Assembly (NCBI GenBank): GCA_034440575.1
Contig: JAOTOL010001457.1
Location: 495,001-559,000 of the forward strand
DNA length: 64,000 bases
Reading direction: 5' to 3'
From: Imbricaverruca yamaguchii
Taxonomy: Eukaryota; Arthropoda; Thecostraca; Neoverrucidae
In this document: positions 1-11,286 of the stretch, in pieces
Layout of the letters: each line of letters opens with the position of its first letter
Numbering within the stretch: position 1 is the first letter of the stretch
Program-made: the position numbers and the translations under genes
Notes under the pieces: model-generated
The model's database searches: none
The model's input: the letters and a program-made list of their open reading frames with translations, nothing else
Told to the model about the DNA's origin: nothing

Positions 1-809
1 GCCTGAGATTCGTCGGGATGCCCGTTACTCTGGCTCGCAAATCGCCAGCTAGTGTTTGGATTTGGGAGAAGGCGATTTGGTAGCTGGTAGGATTATATCG
101 ATAGTTAAGCGCCTCTAGACCAGTGAATATCAGTGAAACATATATCACATAGCATCTAGTTTTTTAACGCATGTGGGGTAGACACAGATTAGTTTGATCA
201 GTTGCTATGCACATGCGTAAGTCAGTTCGACGCTTTAAACATCGTTATCATGTGAGAATATATAAATACAAAACCAAGCCATCACATTTGCTATCAAGTA
301 AATGCTTCCGTCCAATAGACTATTCCGAAACATTGTCTGCCTTATGGAATCGTGAGGTTGACGTTGCATGGTTGCACTCGTAATCACTCATGGACTGTTA
401 CAAATATCTATGCATGCTTTTAAAGGCCGTCTCTGTAGCCGTGTCTTTGACTGCGTTTGTGGTTTCTTGATGTATGGGTATATGTACGTGTACATGTACT
501 TGTATGTGTGCCTATACATATACATATACCTATACCTATGCCTGTACCTATAACTATATATTTATTGCCACAACTACGGGCGCCAATAAACCACGGACGC
601 AACACAAGACACGGCTATAGGATGCTTCTAAAAACATACTCATGCTACTGTGCAAGAGCACAGTTGCGTTCCTTTTTGTCTTGCGACCACTGATGTTCTG
701 CGTGTCTGTCAACGGAACACTACTATCACCAGATGTTCGGTAGGCGTGACATCTTCAAATCGTTCTTCGATAACTAGCACTACATTGTTTGCAATCACAG
801 CGTGCATTC

Positions 810-874
810 GTCCGAAGCACATCCGTCCGAAGCACATCCGTCCGAAGCACATCCGTCCGAAGCACATCCGTCCG
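810..874. repeat. 15-bp tandem repeat, four copies
   Basis: The unit GTCCGAAGCACATCC is repeated four times without change, followed by a partial GTCCG. Because 15 is a multiple of 3 it reads as a five-residue peptide repeat on both strands, which explains the repetitive open frames over it. Confidence 0.95.
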
Positions 875-1322
875 GATTCCAAGGCGCGCAACCGTGACGA
901 TATTTTCTATCTCTGCTCGCCGTGCAATGCACTCACATTCAGATGTCACGCACTTCTTTTTGAACTCAGCGACACATGCTCTTGCCAATAAACACCCTGA
1001 AGACCAGGGGCGGTCCGTGGCACCCAAATGAGGTGAGGCAGAAAAATATCGTCGGATTTCGACCAGTATTTTAGTATTTTATATCATAAGTACCCATTAT
1101 TATTTTATGGTAAGATGAGTATCAACAACTTATTTTGGCGCTGCAAAGTGCGAAACCTATCACCATCGTTCCTAAGTCAGTGGATTTCAACCCTATCCCT
1201 CCTGTTCAAATGCTTCCCAAATTGCCGGAAAGTTTTCATACATAAAATGGTGAGAAATTAAATCATATATTCTTGCATCATTGAGATTTTGATATATGTC
1301 CATTTTATAACACGAAATGGCT

Positions 1323-1428
<106 letters not shown>

Positions 1429-1439
1429 AGCGTTTAGCG

Positions 1440-1713
1440 TGACTACCGAGGACTATGGCCTGGCAGTCACTAACGAGAACACCCCTTATACTAGAGAAGC
1501 ATCGATATTTTATCTGTCATGGAGCAAGATCTGGCGAGTAAGATAGAGGGTTCATTCGGGAGAAAACGTCCGATCGTCGGTCTCCAATGTGATTTGGAAT
1601 ACCGAGGACATCGGCAAAATCGAGGACATTGTGTGTATCGTCGCATGTTCACCATGCATGTTTATCGTCAATACCGAGGACTATCGCCTGGTGGTCAGTA
1701 ACGAGAACTCCCT
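1440..1713. repeat. Imperfect direct repeat of about 46 bp, spaced 227 bp
   Basis: The stretch at 1440-1487 (ACCGAGGACTATGGCCTGG, then ..TCACTAACGAGAACACC) recurs at 1667-1713 with a few substitutions. No gene is associated with it. Confidence 0.7.
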
Positions 1714-1929
1714 CTGACATCCGAGAGCAGTGTGTATGTCGTATGGGATAATTGATGTGTCTGTGCGGTTTTGTGTGTCGGTGATAATCGCCTTTATGAG
1801 GTCTAATTAACCCGCGCCGTATTTCCAGTCAGATCCTCATACCCCGTCTCGGGGGGAGAGCAACCCCCTATAAAATCAAAACTAAGTGTCAAATCAAAAC
1901 CACAAAACAATTTTCCCTCAAAGGTGAAG

Positions 1930-1978
1930 TCACTAGGGGGTAGATTTTCACGACTTGTGAAAATCTACCCCCTAGTGA
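1930..1978. repeat. Palindrome at the NLR-A left junction
   Basis: Two perfect 22-nt arms (1930-1951 and 1957-1978) flank the 5-nt spacer GACTT. The left arm is ordinary PB sequence; the right arm is its inverted copy and is absent from the other PB copies. It lies exactly where NLR-A entered the element, so it looks like snap-back DNA made during insertion. Confidence 0.9.
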
Positions 1979-3092
1979 TGTGCGCATTCCTTCGCGGCTA
2001 GTGCACGCCTGGCCTGACCGTCAAACCAGGGCGGGAGTCTACGGCGAGGAGTCACGACTGGCACATGCTCACGAATAGCAGCATTGATTAACGAGTAAAA
2101 CATATCAACAGCATTGTCAACATCTAAGTCATCCAGCATGTTCCACGGTAAAAGTTCCAAACAGCTTCGCAATGAATTAAAATCTGCTCTCTTGTAGTTG
2201 CAAGCAGTCGATCTTGTTGCAGCTGATGGTGATGGCCTCGGCAGGAAGAACTTTGCCTGGATCTCGTCATGGTCCGAGTCTATAATTCCCTTCCGAACGA
2301 AGGTATCTGCTGCGATGTTGATAGTGAGCACTAAGTCTAAAATGTTGTGGGCTCTGGTAGATTGAGTGACGTATTGTCGCAGGCCTTGGAAATTGCACGC
2401 TTCCAGGAAGCGGTTGGCCCTGGTCGTTTGTCTAAGCCTGACTGGGTTGGCTCAGTCTGATTGAAGTCGTCCAAGACCATCAGCCATCGTCCGGGTGGGA
2501 GCTCGCCTAAATGTCGAAAGATTTGTGTAATGACGTTGTCGTCGTCTGGTGGCCTGTAGCACACAGCCACCGTCACGGTCGGATTGCCGAGCTCCACCAA
2601 CAACTCAGTGTCCGGCACCGCCAGCAGACGTCGGGTCGGTAACAGGGCGGCACGGACTGCACATACCACGCCCCCACCGACACGCCCATCCGATCGGTCT
2701 CTGCGGAACCAGATGTGTTTGGGCAAGAAAGCCTGCAGTTCAGAATTCAACACAGAGTCGTCCAGCCACGTCTCAGTGAACGCTATAATGTCATACCGGT
2801 CGTACTCTGCCGCGGCCGCCCGAAGCTGTCCCAGGTTTCCACGGATGCTGCGGCAGTTCTGCATGATCGCAGTTATTCCGGACCCTGCACTTCTTGGGTG
2901 ACTCCGCTGGTCGGGACCAACAGATGTCGTCGACCGGTCGAGGCCTGGACCCGGGTTCAGCTCACATCTGACGTGATGAGGCGTGCCAGATTCCAAGTGG
3001 AGCATGATTTCGTGTCGTGTTGCATTCGGCTGCGGAAATATTTTGTAGCTCTTCCAACAGGTGATGGGGATCTTGGTGCTGGTGGAGCCCAC
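1972..3092 (-). pseudogene. APE-type endonuclease domain of NLR-A ORF2, frameshifted
   Basis: This would nick target DNA for retrotransposition. The first frame (3092 to 2337) shows the N-terminal asparagine motif (QNCRS), the catalytic glutamate (FTETWLDD), a tyrosine motif (CYRPPDDD) and a DDFN motif where most families have GDFN. A frameshift near 2335 moves to a second frame (2331 to 1972) with SDHD, the catalytic histidine motif, and the start of the linker to RT (PPWFDGQARRAL). The domain order and length are normal for the APE superfamily. Translation breaks off at the inversion point; the rest of the protein is encoded on the plus strand from 3483. It cannot yield a functional protein. 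Confidence 0.85.
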
Positions 3093-3482
3093 AGACGTCG
3101 TGGAGCCAACACTGTAAACATTCGGCTTTTAACGGTAAATGCCCCTGCGTGTCTTCTCAATATACAGTCTGATCCATCACTTTCCAATTCTGGGGAACGG
3201 CCAATACATGTAGAGACCAACAGCAATACGAGCAGCGACACGAAAAAGCGCCCGCACGGCGGCCCTTGAACCCGGACCCGTCGGTCGCCCTTGACCCAGC
3301 GACACGAGGTCAAGCGTCCCGACCACTCGGCCACCGGGCCGCCGAGCGCCCCGCGCACAGAGCCCGGCCACACTATACGAGCCGAAGTGTACTGGCGGGC
3401 TTCGCCGGCCATGTTGGCACGGTTGCACCCTCCAAGTGCAGCACCGACACTAAGAGGTTGTCGGGAGCGCACAGCAGCTAGA

Positions 3483-4335
3483 GAAGCTGGAACAGCTTCT
3501 TATTAAAGCTGATCTGAAGAATATGAGAAACAACTTTAAGAGACAGAGCAAAAATGCATAATTCAACACGTCAGGTCAAAAAATGCAGGAGCGTCTGCCA
3601 GCGAACCACGTAGCACCCGCGCATGCGCAAAAAAAGGCACCCGAGTGACTATGTCATTCGGCGTGAATTTACACACAAATGCCACTTCTTCAAACATCTG
3701 ATCGGACGCAGCTACTGCAGTTATCTGAGGGGACTAGTAGAATATTTTAAGACAAACCCAAAGTGATACTGGTCATTTTTTAAATGTTTTAAAAGGAATG
3801 GTTCTGTTCCGTCTCTGCTAGACGTAAACAAGTTAATCAGCGATGACGTCGGACGTGCCAACCTTTTGAACAAAGCCTTTTCAGCCAAGTTCACAGCACG
3901 GGATGTAGCCCAGTACCCACCATTGCAGGTCTATGGACTGTCTAATCTCACAGACTTTCGGCCCTCATTAGAACAAATCCACACGATTCCCATTGGACTT
4001 GACCCGCATAAAGCATGTTGACCAGATAACATCAGTGCCCGAATCCTCCGTGAGTGTGCTGACAAATTATGCGTACCGCTGTACATAATTTACATGCTTT
4101 CCACCAGGCAGGGAAAATTCCCCAACCAGTGGAAAAAGCAAATATCACACCAATATATAAGAAAGGCAACCGGAAAAATCCGACGAACTACCGAGCCATT
4201 TCACTTCTTTGCCTGTGTGGCAAGACTTTGCCTGTATGGCCTGTGCCTGTGTGGCATCTATTTTGGCCCTGGGGAGAAGAAACCATCTACAATGTTTTGA
4301 GTGATCACATTTTGCCAGCACTGACTAACACCTAG
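3483..4335 (+). pseudogene. NLR-A ORF2, linker and RT fingers, several stops
   Basis: This is the continuation of the endonuclease frame. From 3483 the linker reads EKLEQLLIKADLKNMRNNFK, then a conserved block ending YWSFFKCFKRNG near 3800, then the RT finger segments (NISARILRECADKL, GKFPNQWKKANITPIYKKG, NYRAISLLCLCGKT). Stops and frameshifts occur near 3550, 3750, 4018 and 4335. At about 4225-4275 the frame contains extra codons rich in PVWPVPVW, built from short GCCTGTRTGGC repeats that other RTs lack. It sits directly upstream of the long intact RT palm frame. Confidence 0.75.
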
Positions 4336-4383
4336 CACGGTTTTATTCCAAAAAGGTCACGTGCTTCAAACCTGGCAGTTTCC

Positions 4384-5571
4384 TTGAGACACGCCTGGGA
4401 TTCCATCGCTGCTGGTTGCCAGACAGATGCAATCTATACGGACTACTCTTCGGCTTTCCAAAGTGTCAACCATGAGTTGTTACTATACAAGCTCGAAAAT
4501 GCATATCATGTTTCAGACAAAATGCTCTCTCTGATTCGCTCATACCTGACTGGTCGCCGGCAGCGGGTGATAGTTAGCGGGGCGGTCTCTGACTGGGCTG
4601 ACGTCACTTCCGGTGTACCGGAAGGGAGCTTGCTGGCTCCTCTGTTATTTGCTCTGTTTGTGAGCGACCTGCCATCCAGTATTGACTCGGAATGTCTGAT
4701 GTTTGCTGATGACGTCAAAATGTTCAGGAGGGTAGCGTCTGTGGACGAGGCGACACGCTTGCAGAGGGATATTGATTCCCTTTGTAAGTGGTCCGCAGAC
4801 TGGATGCTATCCTGGAACCATTTAAAATGTAAATCGTTCACAATGACTCTCCCCCGTACTCCTGTGCGCTTGGAATATAAGGTACACAATGCAACGCTGC
4901 AGCGTGAAACTGTGATGCGAGAAGTGGGTGTGTACCTGGACAGCAAATTTACTTTCGCACAGGTGGCAAAAACTGTGTCATCTGCGAACCGAGCTCTCGG
5001 ACTTTTTATTAGATCAATGCAAGCAGGGGTTCCTGGTAGCAAATTCTCGAAAATTGCTCTGTTGGCGGCATATAACGCGAACATTAGGTCTCGCCTTGAG
5101 CATTGCTCCGTCATCTGGGCAGGCGCAGCCTCAACACATCTCACCAGGTTTGATATGGTAGAACATAAATTTGTAATGTGGCTTGCCCAACACTGTAGTG
5201 CATCACATCGACCGGAATCTCTACAATATCAGGACCTTCTTCGCTTTTATAACATGACATCCGTGTCCACTCGTCGCGTACAATCCGATATCATGTTCTT
5301 ACGAAATGTTTTATGTGGCAGGACGGACTTATCAGTGTTATTGCACAACTTTGGATTATGTGTCCCAGTCAGGAGAAATAGGCAACCTGTTTTATTCCTT
5401 GTACCGTGTGCACGTGTAGAAATCATTAGGTGTGGCTTGTTTAACATATTATTGGGAGTAGCGAACGCATTTTTAGCGATGACACCGAGTGCGGACATCT
5501 TCACACACCCGCTGAATGCATTTAAGACACAGGTGTTGAGATACTGTGCTGCGTCACAAGCTCACATCTGA
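4384..5571 (+). CDS. NLR-A reverse transcriptase palm, thumb and C-terminus, 395 codons open
   Basis: This is the catalytic core of a non-LTR reverse transcriptase, which copies element RNA at the nicked target. It is open for 395 codons. Visible motifs are motif A (YTDYSSAFQSVNH, aspartate present), motif B-like SGVPEGSLLAPLLFALF, and the active-site FADDVKMF with both aspartates. Then come the K-x(n)-T segment, the GVYLDSKFTFAQ thumb motif, LEHCSVIWAG, and a C-terminal tail ending QAHI. The layout (no RNase H, short C-terminus) fits the CR1/L2/Daphne group. The first codons are not a true start; the frame is the tail of a longer ORF2 closed by the stop near 4335. Confidence 0.88.
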   Translation: MRHAWDSIAAGCQTDAIYTDYSSAFQSVNHELLLYKLENAYHVSDKMLSLIRSYLTGRRQRVIVSGAVSDWADVTSGVPEGSLLAPLLFALFVSDLPSSIDSECLMFADDVKMFRRVASVDEATRLQRDIDSLCKWSADWMLSWNHLKCKSFTMTLPRTPVRLEYKVHNATLQRETVMREVGVYLDSKFTFAQVAKTVSSANRALGLFIRSMQAGVPGSKFSKIALLAAYNANIRSRLEHCSVIWAGAASTHLTRFDMVEHKFVMWLAQHCSASHRPESLQYQDLLRFYNMTSVSTRRVQSDIMFLRNVLCGRTDLSVLLHNFGLCVPVRRNRQPVLFLVPCARVEIIRCGLFNILLGVANAFLAMTPSADIFTHPLNAFKTQVLRYCAASQAHI

Positions 5572-6381
5572 GACGCGGATCCATCGGACATCGACGAGTT
5601 CTGACAGCCGTTTGCCTGTTTGAACTGAAAACTATTCACCTGTTCTGAGTACGTTTTTAGCTACTGACTTCTCCTGTAAAGGGCACAATATGCTGTGTGA
5701 GATTGTGGACAATAAACAAATAAACAAAGAAACTTGTCACGCCTTACATTATGTTTTTGGCCCTGGGGAGTTCATTTTGGGGATATTGGGAAAAAGGAAA
5801 ATTATTTGAAATCAGAAAAGGACAGCAAAATCGACAAGCGCCATAGCAATTTCTCCCACCCATCCCCGCCCCAAACAAATTTGTTGAAATTTCAAATTTT
5901 GAGTTTTCAAGTTTTCCTTAATTTTCATTATCTAATAGGTAGAGCAGACCGAGAAACGTTGTTGGAAGTTAACTTGACTTAATAAGAAATGCTTACTCTA
6001 GCCAGAATATTATATTTGACCAGCAATAGGCAAACATGGATAATTTATATGTAGTCAAAAGCGGAAAAAGGATAAATTTATCTGCTACGTTTTGTTGCAT
6101 CCCTAAAGATAAGCAAACGCTGAAAGCTTCAATAAAATATCTGTATCCGTTAAAGCGTGACAACTGACTGAACTCTTCTTTTAGAGGTGACCTCACTTGA
6201 CCGTGACTAACTCGTTGACCCTAGATGATCTGACTGCAGAATTTTTACATAACATGCCAAATTGATGTGGAAAAAGGTATGCCAAATTTTGGCGCGCTGC
6301 CGGGCGCCGTTCATTCACTATCCGCGAAAAAAAACCTGAGAGGGGGGCCGTTGAAGACCCCCCAGAGATGGGACGAGTTAA

Positions 6382-7850
6382 CCTAGTGCCACTGATGGGG
6401 GCTTCCTTAGCGTAAGACCACTATCATGGAAATACATGCTGTGTTTGAGACAAAACGTTGTGGGGGAGACAAATGATTGCGAAGCATAGTAACCTACTGA
6501 ATAGTCATTGTATTCGGTTCGCGTTAGGGCAAAAATTGTCCAGTTTCTAGTTTCCTATTGTGGAATTTGTGAGGTGATATCCCCCGCAGCTGCCATAATA
6601 TTTATACCACTGGAGAAGAGCTAAGGCCTACGATTTCGTTAATATTATGCTAATATCATAACTGCATTTTCTAATTGAAGATAGCCTGAAAATACCGAAG
6701 GACTAGTCCACATGCTTCTCTTCTCGTCCCTTAAGTCCATACTTGGTGGTATAATTTTACGAGAGAACTTCATTCACAATGGTGTAGCCAGGTTTCTGCT
6801 CTGGGAATTCTGGAAACCGCAAGGGCTAAGAGTCCAGTGAAAGTTAAGGCCAAAGTTGTCAATGTCATACGGTTGTTGTTATCAGGAGCGTAGAAAATAT
6901 ACCTTGCTCGATTAGGATTTTATTTTAATTCGTAACGAACCTGTCGTTTTTTAAATTTAGTCATGCAACTACACCACCAGTGTTAGCTTTGATCGTGGAC
7001 GCCGCCACTGCATGGGTATTTGGGATCCATGCTCCACCTCCCATTACTTGACGGGGTCTGATCAATTTCTGGAAAATGCGGTATTTGACAAAAAGCCTGA
7101 CAGTGGAAACCTTACGCCAACACTTGGGTGGGTCCAGTTCACTGGAGGATATAGTTCACCAATTGACGGGACAAACCGCCATATTTTCATTGCTTCCTAC
7201 AACCAAAATCATGGATGGAAAAGTTAGAAGAAAAACAACTATTGGTGTGACCCAACACATGGATGCAGTGTGGTTGCTAGTTTGGTTGATAAAACCCTTT
7301 TCACATGGCCCCACGTTGAGACAACAAAGTGTTGGTGGGGCGGAGGTAAATGTGGTCGGACTGAGACTACACCAAAAATGTAGGAAACTCAGCCTTCGCA
7401 TATGGCCTCATTTATTCTCTGATTTATTGCACTTCACATTGAACTGGGAAATGAAAGACATGAAAATCTAGAGAAATCATGAAAAAAAATAATAAATTAT
7501 TGACGGCAATAGCAAGAACTGAACATTGCACAACTTTAGGCCCCGTCCTTTGTGCACAAGGGTATGCCCCTAACAGTCAAACAAAAATCCTTCTGCATGC
7601 ATCTTGCTTCAATTTCCTTTGACAACGGAAGCATGCATACAAAATTGCACGTAGATCGAACAAAATGTAGAGGTGACGACAAAGGTAGTCGATTTGCTAC
7701 CGTAGCCTACGGGTTCTAAATAAAAGGCTCGTGGTCCCGTAGCAGGTTTTATACAAGAATGCTGAGCAAACGACTTTAACACGTTATGTGTATCGAAGTT
7801 TCGTCGGTTTTTAGTGCACCTATGAATGTTCCATGGCTTAAATTCTTAAG
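6382..7850. other. Non-coding stretch, no gene recognised
   Basis: The open frames (longest 131 codons at 7076-7471) have no recognisable motif and no conserved-looking composition. I cannot name anything here. Confidence 0.5.
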
Positions 7851-7854
7851 TCAT

Positions 7855-8395
7855 CTCAACAAATAACGACGGCGTCCAAAAAACTCGCAATTGGATTTTT
7901 TTTAAAGTCGTGTCGCTGCCCTTGACTCTATACACCAAAACTTCGCGAAATACGCGTTGGGTCCCGGAAAACGGGCACAAGAGCTTACGAAAAATAGCAC
8001 TAAACACCACAAAATCACAAAGGGACTCCATCGAATCGACCAGATCACCGGAACATTCATAGCAGGTCCAGAAAGAAAGCTTCCGAAGTACCTTTCTACT
8101 CTGCAAGGTGCCATTGGCCGAAGCAAAATTGTTGAGCAGCTGCAGTAGCTCAGCAAATAGACAGATGCCCCTCTCTCTCCTGAACGGGTGAGCTCCCAAG
8201 TGTCACGCCGGGCCCCTGAAAATCGCTCTGATGCCCCTTAACTTTGCGTCGGTGATTCTAAATAAATGCAACCAGCACAAAAAAAGACTCGCGCCAGGCT
8301 CACGAAAATCGAGCTGGGACCAGTGAAGTACAACTCAATCAGCGAATTCGACCCAAGCCCTTCAAATATCGCGATTGTTGCCCAACATTCCTGTC
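7855..8395. repeat. Degenerate satellite-like repeat, copy 1
   Basis: A loose unit of roughly 20-25 bp, approximately CCAAAAATCGCGCTGGGG, recurs with heavy divergence. Non-unit segments also match 46785-47540 in the same order: GCTTAC..AAAATCACAA, CGAATYGACC, TTTCTACTCT..GGTG, GAGCAGCYGCAGT, and GCTCCCAAG..CGCCGG. The two loci are therefore diverged copies of one repeat, not independent simple sequence. Confidence 0.65.
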
Positions 8396-8824
8396 GGCAG
8401 TCCTACAAATTATGATCAGGCATAACAAATTACTATTGGTGCTCCCCAAAAATGACGTTGATGGCTCTAGATAAACCATTTTTTACAGCCCAATGTTTTA
8501 AGAAACCATACCTTTTGGGCGTTTTTGGGTTTAAGTCCTTAACAGAATATTGAGGAAAGGTGTTGCAGTATTATTTTCATTAACTAGACTAATATGATGC
8601 GACTGCTATTTCTGTGGAAAGTGCTTATTTTTCAGTTGGTGATCAAAATACTATGAAAATGGAGACACGGTGCTATAGTATATAATTGAGGATTTTGTCG
8701 AAGTTTGCAAGAAAAAAAACTTAGTCAAACCTAACCGAACCTAATGTAATATTGTATGTGCTTCAGTGCGCTTGCAAGGAACATAATAGTCATAGTCGTA
8801 TATAGAGTTATCCAAATTCATGGC
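8396..8824. other. AT-rich non-coding stretch
   Basis: No gene seen. A short CCTAACC-like string (AAACCTAACCGAACCTAA) lies at about 8728-8745. Confidence 0.5.
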
Positions 8825-9313
8825 TTTTAAGCACTCGTGTCCATACGTGGTTGAATCATAAGAGAAACTCGAATGATGAAAAACACGAAATAACGTAAAA
8901 CGTCAATGAAAACGATAAAATGATAAAGCACGCCATCAAATGCGCCCCTGAGCATCAACCCTATTATTCCATTACGGAACCTGCGCCTCGCAGCTTCCGT
9001 ATTAATGCGGGGCAGCTCTACTTTATTCGCGTCATTTCCTAGAGTGCTCCCACTGGAGATTTCGGAGCGGAACTTAATGCTGCTAGCCAATGTAAGGGGT
9101 CAGATGTTGCAAGCAGTCTTCCAACCATGGACAAATCGCGCTGCTGAAACATGTTGTCGAACTTCAACCAATCCAGGGTCTCTAGCATCGCTGTAATATG
9201 CTCTCGTCGGCTTAAGCCAGAGACGATACGTGATTCGAAATTGATGACCTATTAAATGCGGCGTTTTTTTGTTAGTTTTGTTGTGGCTTCCCAAACGGTC
9301 ATATTGCAATATA
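8825..9313 (-). pseudogene. NLR-K, 3' part: CR1-like RT C-terminus
   Basis: Read on the minus strand just downstream of LTR-1, the sequence gives the C-terminal domain of a CR1/L2-type reverse transcriptase: CNMTVWEAT, then RIVSGLSRREHITAMLETLD, WLKFDNMFQQRDLSMV and DANKVELPRINTEAARRRFR, across frameshifts. It joins the RT fragment at 17387-18392: the reading LVQALVFPHT on the far side of LTR-1 continues here as YCNMTVWEAT. The two are one gene split by the LTR retrotransposon. The 3' boundary near 8825 is approximate. Confidence 0.75.
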
Positions 9314-9694
9314 TGTAAGGCTCCGATGCATTAAGCTCCGTGGGTAGGCTCCGATCCACGACTCCGGCCTTCGGCTACTGTATTCCCTACACAATCATGA
9401 GATCTGTCACGGCCGGTCGCAGCCGGACAGCGCACTGCACCGACCACCTCGCGCCATCGCGTCCTGAGTCCGACCTTCGCTCGTCCATCAAGGCGCCCGA
9501 GGTCACTACTGAATGGCCCCAGGCGCGCCACCGCAGAGGCGCACCCAGTGCAACAGCACACGCGCACAACACGTGGTGCCTGCTGCACCTCCGGCCGCAC
9601 CCACACCGCTGCTGCTGCCCTTGTGGGAGCCTGGTTCTCATGGTGCATACCGCCGGGCACGGGCAGAGGTAGGTGCGTCACATTCCCCCTTACA
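9314..9694 (-). repeat. LTR-1 3' LTR, intact, 381 bp
   Basis: The ends are a perfect inverted repeat, TGTAAGG and CCTTACA. Its first about 150 bp match 11307-11459 and the remainder matches 17160-17386, which shows that the right-hand LTR was split by NLR-B. Repetitive open frames across it are incidental. Confidence 0.88.
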
Positions 9695-9710
9695 CTTCCC
9701 GCCCCCCTTT
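9695..9710 (-). promoter_or_regulatory. Polypurine tract of LTR-1
   Basis: On the minus strand AAAGGGGGGCGGGAAG abuts the 3' LTR directly. This is where plus-strand priming occurs in LTR retroelements. Confidence 0.8.
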
Positions 9711-10107
9711 CGTTGGCCGGGCGCCCTCGTCCGGCAGTCCCTGGGAACCAGAATATGTTTATTAGTGACCGGGTTTTAGCACACTCAGCCCATTAGTACT
9801 GGACAGTGTATCAGTGGGTACCCAACACTGGCTGTCCGAGCTACTCGAGCTGTGAAAACATTTTAAATTTGTTAAACGCCACACTGCAGTCGAAGACACT
9901 GCGGGCTCTGTCTGACTCCAACTACCATGTCACGGGCTCATTGGCATAAACTCGTCAGTGACAGCGTGCATATTTTGGTCCAGATCTCCCACCAGCCTCG
10001 GCTCGTCCACAACATACAACCACGTTAACAGTACCATCCACCCTGACCGGCATGAACACGCTACCTGCTAACTGAATCCGAACCGATCCGGAGGATTTTT
10101 AACTCTA

Positions 10108-10659
10108 CTAGACCTCCACGGAAGTGGACAGGGGTACACTGTGGTTCCAAACCGGCCACCTTCCCCGCTCAACACAAATAGGCGGTGACTTAGCGAACGA
10201 AAACAAAACTTCTGGTTCGATGTAGTCGGTGATGTCCGTCCTGGCTGGTTGGACGTCACACATCGGGGTTTCAGCAGGCTGTCTCGCTTGCCGCGGCTCC
10301 GGCGTCGGCGGCGACGGTCGCGGGCCGGCTCGTCGCTCGACCGACCTAGGCGCGCACCCGGGTACCGGGTCAGGGAGAGTGGACGCGGTAGAATCAGAAG
10401 TCATGGGGCGGAGCTCCGTGCTACGTTGCGATACACAAGTGGTGGAGTCATTGAGACTGGATGACTGGCGCGGCTTCAGCCTTTTGTGATGTACCAACAA
10501 CATTTTCCAGTCTTTCAGCCTAACTCTGTAATTAAACTCTCCCTGCTTAGCTATAATAGTCGCAGGCTTCCACGGTCGTACGAATTTATAGTATTCGCTT
10601 CGTTTCACTACGTTGCGATACAACATTGAACACAGGCACAACAATCGATGAACAATCAA
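10108..10659 (-). pseudogene. LTR-1 pol remnant: C-terminal end of integrase
   Basis: The 183-codon minus-strand frame begins within a segment reading KFVRPWKPATIIAKQGEFNY, then RVRLKDWKMLLVHHKRLKP. This matches the small C-terminal chromatin/DNA-binding fold that ends Ty3/Gypsy polyproteins (W..P..I....G..Y.V......H..RLKP). A proline-, serine- and arginine-rich tail of about 110 residues follows. The catalytic integrase core, RT, protease and gag are all missing. The polypurine tract lies about 400 bp downstream. Confidence 0.65.
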
Positions 10660-11286
10660 AACTTATCTTAACGAAGGAAACTGGAAGATGCGATGAGCCA
10701 GACCAGAGTCGGTCTAGGGTCCCTCGGTCCAGCTTGCGTCCAGCGGTCGGCCGTCTCCAGCACACACCCGCCAGCCAGTCAGAGCGCAGGGCGCCCGGCG
10801 CCGCCAGCTGCAGTTGGGCACTACTCGCCAACTCTGCAGAGCAGCGCAGGCAGTCTAAGAAGCTGCAGCTCAACTTGCTGCACAACATCCGTCGCTAGGC
10901 CGGAGGCCACCGGAACCAGCGCAGCCGCGTCTTCCCGTCAGCACGGCACTGTGCCGGCATGGGGGACGGCAGCTCGCTCTTGAGCGCCGTGGCAGCACCA
11001 CTCAGTGTTCCCAGCAGCCGCAATCCAGCACTTGCTCACCACCAGGAACAACAGGAACCCCAGCCGCGGCAGGGAGCCACACAGGAGACTGGTGGTAGCT
11101 CAGAGCCGCGCCTGCAGTGGTGGACGGAAGCCACCACCAGGGAGTGACCAGCACGGCCGCGGTCAACCGAGACCTGAGGTACAGCCCGGAGCCCGCCGTC
11201 AGCAGCAGCCACTCACCCTCCCCACTTGAGATGACTGCAGCAGCTTCACGAGCCTGTCCACATGTCCGCGGGAAAATGACGGACAG
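10660..11286 (-). other. LTR-1 internal remnant (leader/gag side), no domain recognised
   Basis: This GC-rich stretch lies between the primer site and the integrase tail. Open frames here show no gag capsid or zinc-knuckle motif. It is probably untranslated leader joined to the pol tail by the internal deletion. Confidence 0.45.

Larger units (their letters stand above)
1957..5731 (+). mobile_element. NLR-A: CR1/L2-like non-LTR retrotransposon with inverted 5' half
   Basis: The endonuclease half reads leftward (3472 to 1972) and the reverse-transcriptase half reads rightward (3483 to 5571). Both break between the endonuclease and the RT N-terminal linker, so one element has had its 5' part inverted, as in LINE twin priming. 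The 3' end has a short A-rich tail (AATAAACAAATAAACAAAG). ACTTGT flanks it at 1953-1958 and 5732-5737 and is probably the target duplication. 3093-3480 on the minus strand is the probable 5' leader, with no recognised ORF1. Confidence 0.8.
1811..6377 (+). mobile_element. PB copy 1: TTAA-flanked non-autonomous DNA transposon, split by NLR-A
   Basis: The left end is TTAA followed by CCCGCGCCGT; the right end is GGGACGAG followed by TTAA. The body is non-coding and matches copies at 22536-23491 and 55372-63176. Only 1811-1958 and 5732-6377 belong to it; between them sits NLR-A. The empty length would be about 0.8 kb. The TTAA target and terminal CCC are the signature of piggyBac-type elements. 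No transposase is present, so it would need one in trans. The family assignment is inference from ends and target site only. Confidence 0.75.

Noticed and set aside
7012..7471. Overlapping frames of 71 and 131 codons
   Set aside because: No motif, no plausible splice or start context, and both strands are equally open.
9340..9672. Open frames in the LTR
   Set aside because: They lie within a 381-bp LTR that recurs at 11307-17386, and GC-rich DNA keeps several frames open at once.
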